NCBI GenBank assembly: GCA_015478765.1
Contig: JADMKR010000260.1
Location: 1 to 9,376 of the forward strand
Length of the DNA stretch: 9,376 bases
Reading direction: 5' to 3'
Source: Flavobacterium sp.
Lineage (GTDB): Bacteria > Bacteroidota > Bacteroidia > Flavobacteriales > Flavobacteriaceae
Numbering within the stretch: the first letter of the stretch is position 1; each line of letters starts with the position of its first letter. The position numbers were made by a program, and so were the translations under genes. The notes under the pieces are model-generated. The model made no database searches and was not told the DNA's origin. It was given only the letters and a program-made list of their open reading frames with translations. Below are positions 1 to 5,502 of the stretch, piece by piece.

Positions 1-381
1 TTACCTCAGGGAGATACCATTGGCGTCATGCCGACCTGGATACCATTGGCATGTTATTCGGCTATTGCTGTCGGAACACTGAGTGGTGGTTGGAAAATCG
101 TAAAAACCATGGGCTCAAAAATCACCAAGGTCACTTCATTCGAAGGAGTTGCGGCAGAAACAGCCGGAGCACTAACGCTATATCTGACCGAACACCTCAA
201 AGTGCCGGTAAGTACCACGCATACGATCACAGGTTCGATCATCGGTACGGGCCTGACAAAACGGGTTTCGGCCGTAAGATGGGGCGTGACCGTTAGTCTG
301 ATTTGGGCATGGGTACTTACGATCCCGGTATCGGCGGTACTGGCAGCAATAACATATTACATGTTGAGCCTATTTCTGTAG
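1..381 (+). CDS. PiT-family inorganic phosphate transporter, C-terminal part (5' truncated)
   Basis: The open frame runs from the first base of the window to a TAG stop, giving 126 residues with no visible start, so this is the end of a longer gene. The sequence carries the hallmark C-terminal half of PiT phosphate permeases: GGWKIVKTMGSKIT, then an ETAGALTLY helix, then PVSTTHTITGSIIGTG, followed by two hydrophobic membrane segments and a very short tail. PiT proteins are inner-membrane symporters that bring in phosphate, or metal-phosphate, with a cation. The last roughly 40 residues (VRWGVTV to the end) are a hydrophobic helix pair typical of the family's end. The stop lies only six bases from the stop of the convergent lpxD gene. 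The upstream partner often found beside PiT, a PhoU-like DUF47 protein, would lie outside the window. The family call is firm; the exact transported ion cannot be read from this part. Confidence 0.93.
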   Translation, partial: LPQGDTIGVMPTWIPLACYSAIAVGTLSGGWKIVKTMGSKITKVTSFEGVAAETAGALTLYLTEHLKVPVSTTHTITGSIIGTGLTKRVSAVRWGVTVSLIWAWVLTIPVSAVLAAITYYMLSLFL

Positions 382-387
382 AAAGTC

Positions 388-1380
388 TTACGATTCCTTT
401 GCCAGCCTTTTCAACACAGCCCATTGTTTAAGAGCACTTCGGGCTTCTACTGCAGGATATCCCAGGACGACCGTGCCGGCAGCCACATCGGCAGCAACTC
501 CAGACCCCGCTCCGACGATGGCACCGTCGCCAATTGTGAGGTGGTCTTTAATTGACGCGCTTCCACCAACCATTACGCCGTCGCCCAAAGTCACCGATCC
601 TGCCAGTCCGCTGTTTCCAGCCATAATGCAAAATCGGCCTAACCGACTGTTATGGCCAATCTGCACCAAATTGTCAATCTTACAACCATCGCCCAGGACT
701 GTTGCGCTGAATTTTCCTCGATCGACACTTGAATTGGCGCCAATCTCGACACCATTTCCAAGGATCACGGTCCCGATCTGCGGAATTTTAACCAGCCCGC
801 CTTTCGGATCCGGCCTGAAACCGAAACCATCCGCGCCAATGGTCGAATTGGGATGTAAAATGCAATCACTTCCGATCTGGCATCGTTCGCGAACTACCGC
901 GCCTGGCCATAATATACTGTTGTCACCAATTGTAGATTCGTCAAGAACAGTAACATTCGGATAAAGCGTCACGTTGCTCCCCAGTGTGACTTTGGGGCCT
1001 ACGTAACAATTAGCGCCAACCCGCGTTCCCGACCCAATAGTGGCTGTTTTATGGATTATCGCCGACGGATGTACTGCCTCGTCGAACTCAGGAGCGGGCG
1101 GAGCAAACATCTCAAGCACTTGCGACATGGCAAGGTCGGCATTGTCTACTTTGATAAACGCGCGGCCTTCACCGGGTTCTATCGATATGTCGTTGTTGAC
1201 TATTGCCGCACCAGCATTGGAAGCTGCCCAGAACTTTTCATATTTTTTATGGCCAATGAACGATATTTGATCGCCGGTGGCAAGCTCGAGTTGTTCCGGT
1301 GAATTGATGATCAGGCTATCGTTGCCAATAATAATTCCTTTTAAAATCTGGTTTATTTCTTTAATAGAATGGGATGTCAT
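388..1380 (-). CDS. lpxD: UDP-3-O-(3-hydroxyacyl)glucosamine N-acyltransferase (LpxD)
   Basis: This 330-residue protein has the LpxD layout. A small N-terminal uridine-binding domain (about residues 1-100, with FIGHKKYEKFWAASNAGAAIV) is followed by a left-handed beta helix of hexapeptide repeats (about 102-310: ATIGSG, VTLGSN, STIGDN, VTLGDG and others) and a short C-terminal helix. The DGFGFRP motif (183-189) and KIDNLVQIGHN (234-244) are family signatures. His243 matches the catalytic His239 of E. coli LpxD as I recall it, and His280 sits at the same 37-residue distance as the second conserved His. LpxD transfers a 3-hydroxyacyl chain from ACP to the 2-amino group of the acylated UDP-glucosamine in lipid A synthesis, on the cytosolic side. 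The usual neighbours (lpxC/fabZ, lpxA, bamA, skp) are absent, so this may be a stand-alone or second copy. The ATG at 1380 gives the standard N-terminus. The upstream gene ends 48 bp away, so co-transcription is possible. Confidence 0.9.
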   Translation of the reverse strand: MTSHSIKEINQILKGIIIGNDSLIINSPEQLELATGDQISFIGHKKYEKFWAASNAGAAIVNNDISIEPGEGRAFIKVDNADLAMSQVLEMFAPPAPEFDEAVHPSAIIHKTATIGSGTRVGANCYVGPKVTLGSNVTLYPNVTVLDESTIGDNSILWPGAVVRERCQIGSDCILHPNSTIGADGFGFRPDPKGGLVKIPQIGTVILGNGVEIGANSSVDRGKFSATVLGDGCKIDNLVQIGHNSRLGRFCIMAGNSGLAGSVTLGDGVMVGGSASIKDHLTIGDGAIVGAGSGVAADVAAGTVVLGYPAVEARSALKQWAVLKRLAKES

Positions 1381-1428
1381 ATGTTTTACTAAGTGGGTTG
1401 TCTACTATAAGTTCGATTGGGAAAAGCA

Positions 1429-2640
1429 TCAAAATATCTTATATCGTACCGCGATCCCGGATTTATGGAATTTCGACTCCAAATTATTTACTATACCAGA
1501 AGGCGTGAAAATTCGGGCTTCGGCGCTGAATCGACCATATTCATAGCCAAGTCCGAAGTAGAAATTATAAACATATGGATCGGCTTCAAAATCTGTTGAG
1601 GAACGGTAATCCAGTTTGCCTTCGTGAACAATATTGATTACAAGCGCTCCGGTTGCGAAAAATTTCGAAGTTTTATTCAGATACATGTAATGACGCATTC
1701 CCGCCGGGACCTGAATGAAATTATGAGTTGCAGTTATCGATTCGCCATTTATAGAATTGCTGGGAATTTCCTGTTCTCCTTCAAAATTATTAATGTTGAC
1801 ACCAACGATGACGGCCCATTTTTGTTTATTGGTTGGTAAAATGTATTCGGCTTCCATACCGAAATTGGCACCGCTGTCACTAATTTCAGATGAGAAACGC
1901 GCAATATTTCGTGTCACTGAATGCTTGTACATGCTGTAACCAGCTTCAAGTCTCAGGTTAAAATCACCTTTCGGTCGGGGCGCTACAAAATCGGCCTCAG
2001 CTTGTGTGGCGTAGCAGCCATTGACCTTCAGGAAATAGTTGACCAAATCCTGACGGTCGTATTTGAGGCGTTCGATGGATTTCAATTCGGTGTCGTCGCA
2101 CTTCACATGATTCCATAGTTGGTTTTTATACTGATTATTCTCAAATGTTCCTTCTTCATATCCTTGAATGTAGTCAATATAGCGTCGATACTTGATATAA
2201 ATCAACTGGGTAATGCCGGTATCGTTGTTACTGAAGAAAAATTTGGATAGACCCGATTCGGTGTAATGATACAGGGTATTCTCTCCTTGTACCAATACTT
2301 TTAAGAACAGCGTTTCGGATTTAAAAACGGGTTGTTTGTCAGTTTGGTAATCACCCAATTTATTACTAGCCCTTTCCATGTCTACCGTAGCACGAATGTA
2401 TTTCGATTGGCCGGCAATACTAAATTCCTGCACGTCTTCGATTGTCCTCTTTATTTCCGGGCTGTCAGCCGAAACTTTGTATTGGAAAGAAGTAGGATTA
2501 TCGTTCCAATCGCGGTTCTGGATCAGACCTTCGGTACGTTGCCCTGCGTTGTCAATGAAATATCCTGGTTCCCAACGGATTTGGGCTGACGCCAAACAGG
2601 CACAAACAATAAAGCAGAAAGTTAAAGTAAATTTCTTCAT
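1429..2640 (-). CDS. Secreted outer-membrane beta-barrel protein of a Bacteroidota family, function unknown
   Basis: The protein has 403 residues. Its start is a classical signal peptide, MKKFTLTFCFIVCACLASAQ, with a likely signal peptidase I cut after ASA (residue 19); the cysteines in it do not form a good lipobox. Residues about 21-160 form a beta-rich region with GYFIDNAGQRTEGLI and YIKYRRYIDYIQ, followed by a Cys181-to-Cys209 stretch containing LKYDRQDLVNYFLKVNGC. Residues about 225-403 alternate polar and aromatic/hydrophobic positions (LRLEAGYSMYKH, KWAVIVGVNI, YNFYFGLGYEYG) and end in a terminal Phe (VRYKIF), which fits a small outer-membrane barrel recognised by the Bam machinery. 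From memory, proteins of this design recur as paralogues in flavobacterial genomes, are annotated as hypothetical and are sometimes mislabelled 'tRNA modification GTPase'; no GTPase motif is present. No role can be assigned. The gene lies between prfB and lpxD on the same strand. Confidence 0.82.
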   Translation of the reverse strand: MKKFTLTFCFIVCACLASAQIRWEPGYFIDNAGQRTEGLIQNRDWNDNPTSFQYKVSADSPEIKRTIEDVQEFSIAGQSKYIRATVDMERASNKLGDYQTDKQPVFKSETLFLKVLVQGENTLYHYTESGLSKFFFSNNDTGITQLIYIKYRRYIDYIQGYEEGTFENNQYKNQLWNHVKCDDTELKSIERLKYDRQDLVNYFLKVNGCYATQAEADFVAPRPKGDFNLRLEAGYSMYKHSVTRNIARFSSEISDSGANFGMEAEYILPTNKQKWAVIVGVNINNFEGEQEIPSNSINGESITATHNFIQVPAGMRHYMYLNKTSKFFATGALVINIVHEGKLDYRSSTDFEADPYVYNFYFGLGYEYGRFSAEARIFTPSGIVNNLESKFHKSGIAVRYKIF

Positions 2641-2664
2641 AAGAGCGGAATAAGGTTAGAATGA

Positions 2665-2672
2665 CAATGATA
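2665..2672 (-). promoter_or_regulatory. Possible -7 element for the outer-membrane protein gene
   Basis: The minus strand reads TATCATTG, one base off the Bacteroidetes -7 consensus TAnnTTTG, about 24 bp before the start at 2640. A T-run (TTTT) lies 20 bases upstream in place of the -33 TTTG. Weak, but correctly placed. Confidence 0.25.
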
Positions 2673-2696
2673 GGCCGAATTTCTTAAAACCTAAAA

Positions 2697-2723
2697 CATG
2701 TAGTAGATTTTTTTCCTACAACA
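2697..2723 (-). terminator. Possible terminator downstream of prfB
   Basis: On the minus strand, TGTTGTAG (2723-2716) can pair with CTACTACA (2706-2699) as an eight-position stem with one T-T mismatch and a nine-base A-rich loop. TGTTTTAGGTTTT follows. It lies 27 bases past the prfB stop. The stem is A/T-rich and the U-tract is interrupted, so this is a weak candidate. Confidence 0.35.
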
Positions 2724-2750
2724 CGCAATATTTAAGAAAATCAACGATTT

Positions 2751-3846
2751 TTATTCATCACGCTGACCCATCATCATCAGGAAGGATTTCAGAAACTCAT
2801 CGATATCGCCATTCATCACACCGTCGACATCACTGGTTTCATATTGCGTTCGCACATCTTTCACCAGCTTATATGGATGCATTACATAATTCCGGATTTG
2901 CGAACCCCATTCGATCTTCATCTTTTTGGCTTCGATTTCATCGCGCAGTGCCTGCTTTTTCTTTAATTCGATCTCATACAACTGTGATTTCAGCAACTGC
3001 ATCGCTTTTGATTTGTTGTCTAATTGCGAACGTGTCTCTGAATTCTCGATGATGATTCCAGTAGGATGGTGGCGAAGTCTTACTGCAGTTTCGACTTTGT
3101 TGACATTTTGGCCGCCGGCGCCACTCGATCGCATCGTTTCCCATGAAATATCGGCCGGATTGATGTCGATTTCGATCGTATCATCGGCAAGCGGGTAAAC
3201 ATACACCGACGCAAACGACGTATGACGCTTGGCATTGCTGTCGAAAGGGGAGATGCGCACCAATCTGTGGACACCGTTTTCACCTTTCAGATAACCGAAC
3301 GAATAATCGCCTTCAAATTCGATGGTGACGGTTTTAATTCCGGCGACTTCACCGGCCTGAAAGTTAAGTTCCTTTATCTTATAGCCATTTTTTTCGCCCC
3401 ACATCATATACATGCGCATCAGCATCTCGGCCCAGTCGCAACTCTCGGTTCCGCCGGCGCCGGCAGTGATTTGTACTACTGCGCTTAAACTGTCGCCTTC
3501 ATCAGACAGCATATTGCGGAATTCGATGTTTTCGATATGTGAGTTGGCCGACTGATAAATAGCGTCCAATTCTTCCTCGGTGACTTCACCTTCTTTAAAG
3601 AATTCGTATGCGAGTTGAAGTTCGTCGGCTAATATGACTGCTTTATCATAATCTTCGACCCATTTCTTTTTGGATCTCAGGACTTTTATGAATGCCTCGG
3701 CTTCGCGGGCATTGTTCCAGAAGTCGGGGGCGAGGGTTTTCTCTTCCTCGTTGGTGATTTCAATCAGTTTCTTATCGACGTCAAAGATACCTCCTCAACG
3801 CACCAAGGCGCTCCACAATACCTTTGATTTGTTCGGTATTTGTCAT
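2751..3846 (-). CDS. prfB: Peptide chain release factor 2 (RF2), with programmed +1 frameshift
   Basis: RF2 recognises UGA and UAA stop codons on the ribosome and triggers release of the peptide. Translation starts at the ATG at 3846-3844 (MTNTEQIKGIVERLGALRRYL, 21 codons) and meets an in-frame TGA at 3783-3781. Slipping +1 on CTT-T moves into the frame that begins GAC at 3782 and runs to the stop at 2751, giving 364 residues, the usual RF2 length. The SPF tripeptide that reads the stop codon is at residues 199-201 and the GGQ motif that promotes hydrolysis is at 244-246, 45 residues apart as in E. coli RF2. GAGGTE, GVHRLVRISPF and RHTSFAS are further family signatures. A conceptual call that starts at the internal TTG at 3569 would lose 92 residues. 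RF2 level should set its own frameshift rate, since slow reading of the UGA favours slippage. Confidence 0.96.
3780..3795 (-). promoter_or_regulatory. RF2 programmed +1 frameshift signal
   Basis: On the minus strand the sequence reads AGG AGG TAT CTT TGA C: an SD-like AGGAGG, one spacer codon, the slippery CTT, the UGA stop and a following C that makes UGA a poor terminator. This is the arrangement of the E. coli prfB site (AGG GGG TAT CTT TGA C). The frame after the slip was checked by hand: 71 sense codons join the slip to the TTG at 3569 with no stop. Confidence 0.96.
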
Positions 3847-3890
3847 AAATAGTTTTAGTTTTGTAGTGATTTCTTGCACCTGCCGGCCCT

Positions 3891-3990
3891 AGCCCTGATG
3901 GCAGCGGCATCCTTTTTTGCAAAACAGTTACTCAATTTCAGACTCGGTTTTCATGCAAAAAAGATAAAGCGGACAGCAGGAATCAGCTTC
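3891..3990. repeat. Intergenic inverted-repeat element (long imperfect hairpin)
   Basis: CTTTTTTGCA at 3912-3921 is repeated as its exact reverse complement, TGCAAAAAAG, at 3954-3963. The helix can continue inward by AAAC (3922-3925) with GTTT (3947-3950), leaving three bases bulged. Outside the core, AGC plus TGAT (3891-3893, 3896-3899) can pair with ATCA plus GCT (3982-3988). The intervening arms are not well paired but both carry AGCGG (GCAGCGGCATC on the left, AAGCGGACAGC on the right). The element fills most of the spacer between the divergent prfB and aldolase genes, about 44 bp from one start and 37 bp from the other. It looks like an intergenic element I recall seeing in flavobacterial genomes, but only one copy is in this window. 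Function unknown: a structured RNA, a dispersed repeat or a regulatory site are all open. Confidence 0.6.
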
Positions 3991-4027
3991 TAATAATTCA
4001 CAAAAATAAGATATCCTTTTCGATTAT

Positions 4028-5053
4028 ATGGAAATAAATTTAGTCAGTGATACCGTTACCAAACCAACTCCGGAAATGCTTCGTTATATGTTCCAGGCCG
4101 AAGTGGGCGACGACGTATATAAGCAGGATCCGACCGTAAATGCGCTTCAGGCGAATGTGGCTGGGATTTTCGGAATGGAAGACGCGCTGTTTTTCCCTTC
4201 CGGGACAATGGCAAACCAAACAGCTATAAAACTACTGACGCAGCCGGGCGACCAACTCATCGCTGATAAATGGGCGCATGTTTTCAATTTTGAAGGTGGC
4301 GGCGTGTCGTTTAACAGCGGTGTGTCGTGCCAATTAATCGATGGAAATCGCGGCATGATCACTGCCGATCAGGTACAAGCTGCTATCAATCCGCCTGACT
4401 TTTATCACAGTCCGCTGACGAGTTTGGTTTGTGTCGAAAACACAACAAATAAAGGTGGCGGCGCGTGTTATGATTTGGCAGAGTTAAAAAAGATCCGATC
4501 GGTTTGCGATGCAAATGGCTTAAAATTTCACCTTGATGGCGCACGGATTTGGAATGCACTGGTGGCAAATTCGGAAAATCCGAGGGAATATGGAAAGATG
4601 TTCGATACGATTTCGGTTTGTCTTTCAAAAGGACTTGGTGCGCCGGCGGGCTCGTTGCTGATTTCGGATAAAGAGACAATTCGCAAGGCGCTGCGCATCC
4701 GAAAGATATTAGGTGGCGGAATGCGACAGGTGGGTTATTTGGCGGCTGCAGGGAACTACGCACTTGAAAACCACGTTAGCCGGCTTGCTGAGGATCACAG
4801 GCGTGCCAAGGAAATTGCCGCTGTTTTACAAAAGCTGAACTGGGTTGCCAGTGTGGAACCGGTCGAGACCAACATTTTGATCTTTGCGTTGCATTCGCGC
4901 GTACCGGAAAGTGTCTTACTCGATAAACTGAAACAAAAAAACATTTCGATCAGCACATTAGGACATGGAAAACTGCGCATCGTCACGCATTTGGATTATC
5001 GCGAGGTGATGCACAGTTATGTGATTGAGACGTTGCAGCGAATGAGTTTCTGA
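4028..5053 (+). CDS. ltaE: Low-specificity L-threonine aldolase (PLP-dependent)
   Basis: The protein has 341 residues and is full length for the fold-type I threonine aldolase family. It splits L-threonine or L-allo-threonine into glycine and acetaldehyde, a cytosolic route to glycine. It opens with NLVSDTVTKPTPEM, followed by GDDVYKQDPTVNALQ and FFPSGTMANQ (56-64), which helps bind the PLP phosphate. His84 in KWAHVFNFEGGG is the expected residue stacking on the PLP ring. HLDGARIWNA (168-177) supplies Asp170, for the pyridine nitrogen, and Arg173, for the substrate carboxylate. Lys201 in LSKGLGAPAGS forms the Schiff base. The start at 4028 is followed at once by the conserved N-terminus, and no SD precedes it. 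The gene diverges from prfB across the inverted-repeat element, and its TGA stop is directly followed by the stop of the convergent ybaB gene. Stereospecificity toward threonine versus allo-threonine cannot be read from the sequence. Confidence 0.93.
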   Translation: MEINLVSDTVTKPTPEMLRYMFQAEVGDDVYKQDPTVNALQANVAGIFGMEDALFFPSGTMANQTAIKLLTQPGDQLIADKWAHVFNFEGGGVSFNSGVSCQLIDGNRGMITADQVQAAINPPDFYHSPLTSLVCVENTTNKGGGACYDLAELKKIRSVCDANGLKFHLDGARIWNALVANSENPREYGKMFDTISVCLSKGLGAPAGSLLISDKETIRKALRIRKILGGGMRQVGYLAAAGNYALENHVSRLAEDHRRAKEIAAVLQKLNWVASVEPVETNILIFALHSRVPESVLLDKLKQKNISISTLGHGKLRIVTHLDYREVMHSYVIETLQRMSF

Positions 5054-5377
5054 TTATTTGAACATGTCAAGGCCGGGGATATCGGGCATGCCATCTTTGG
5101 CAACAGCGCCCATTTCGGCTTCATGTACGCTGGTAGCTTTCTCGATCGCTTTGTTAAGCGTGAGTACCAGATAATCTTCGAGTTGTTCTTTATCCTGAAG
5201 CAACTCATCGGCAACGGTGATGCTTTTTATTTTGCGATTTGCTGTCAGCGTAACTTTTAAAAGTCCGTCGCTGCTTTGTTCATCGACCAAAACCGTATCG
5301 AGCCGTTTTTTCGTTTCTTCCATTTTTTGTTGGGCTTCCTTGAGTTTGCCCATCATTCCCATTAAATCTCCAAACAT
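5054..5377 (-). CDS. ybaB: YbaB/EbfC-family nucleoid-associated DNA-binding protein
   Basis: This 107-residue protein matches the family in length and layout. It has an N-terminal helix rich in Met, Lys and Glu (MFGDLMGMMGKLKEAQQKMEETKKRL), a central beta hairpin (GLLKVTLTANRKIKSITVADELL) and a C-terminal helix (LEDYLVLTLNKAIEKA), followed by a flexible Gly/Pro/Met tail. Family members form tweezer-like dimers that bind DNA broadly and affect nucleoid organisation. The usual neighbours in many bacteria, dnaX and recR, are not here; instead the gene diverges from an oligopeptidase gene and shares a stop-to-stop junction with the threonine aldolase gene. The ATG at 5377 gives the canonical start. 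Confidence 0.92.
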   Translation of the reverse strand: MFGDLMGMMGKLKEAQQKMEETKKRLDTVLVDEQSSDGLLKVTLTANRKIKSITVADELLQDKEQLEDYLVLTLNKAIEKATSVHEAEMGAVAKDGMPDIPGLDMFK

Positions 5378-5399
5378 AATTTTAAATTTTTTACGGAAG

Positions 5400-5427
5400 C
5401 GAATTTACGAAAACGACTGTTTGCAAA
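5400..5427 (-). promoter_or_regulatory. Possible promoter for ybaB
   Basis: On the minus strand, TTTG (5427-5424) lies 16 bases upstream of TAAATTCG (5407-5400), one mismatch from TAnnTTTG. The leader to the start at 5377 would be short, about 17 bases. The -33 half overlaps a perfect 10-bp palindrome. Confidence 0.3.
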
Positions 5428-5428
5428 C
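5419..5428. repeat. 10-bp perfect palindrome GTTTGCAAAC in a divergent promoter region
   Basis: GTTTGCAAAC is its own reverse complement and lies between the divergent ybaB and oligopeptidase genes, overlapping the possible -33 box of ybaB. It could be an operator for a dimeric regulator, but a palindrome of this size in A/T-rich DNA can arise by chance. Confidence 0.3.
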
Positions 5429-5450
5429 CATAATTTCGCCCCAAAATGCC

Positions 5451-5479
5451 ATTGCTCCACTCGGTTTATGTTATTTTTG
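5451..5479 (+). promoter_or_regulatory. Possible promoter for the oligopeptidase gene
   Basis: TATTTTTG at 5472-5479 is an exact match to the Bacteroidetes -7 motif TAnnTTTG. ATTG at 5451-5454, 17 bases upstream, is one base off the -33 TTTG. Transcription would begin about 15-20 bases before the ATG at 5503. The leader is A-rich (AATAAAAGAGT) with no SD, as usual in this phylum. Confidence 0.45.
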
Positions 5480-5502
5480 CCGGCAACGACCAATAAAAGA
5501 GT

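Noticed and set aside
473..964. 163-codon plus-strand open frame inside lpxD.
   Set aside because: It is a mirror of the repeat-rich lpxD frame, rich in Pro and Ser with no recognisable domain.
388..1380. lpxD as horizontally acquired, because it is G/C-richer than the genes after it.
   Set aside because: The adjacent PiT fragment is similarly G/C-rich, and hexapeptide-repeat proteins favour Gly and Ala codons, so composition alone does not support transfer.
2751..3569. prfB read as a 272-residue protein from the TTG at 3569, or as a frameshifted pseudogene.
   Set aside because: The upstream frame joins exactly through a canonical RF2 slip site and gives the normal 364-residue length, so the gene is intact.
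3823..3863. TAGTTTTG at 3856-3863 as a plus-strand promoter for the threonine aldolase gene.
   Set aside because: It matches the -7 motif, but no TTTG lies at the right spacing (gaps of 13 or 24), it is about 165 bp from the start, and transcription would pass through the inverted-repeat element.
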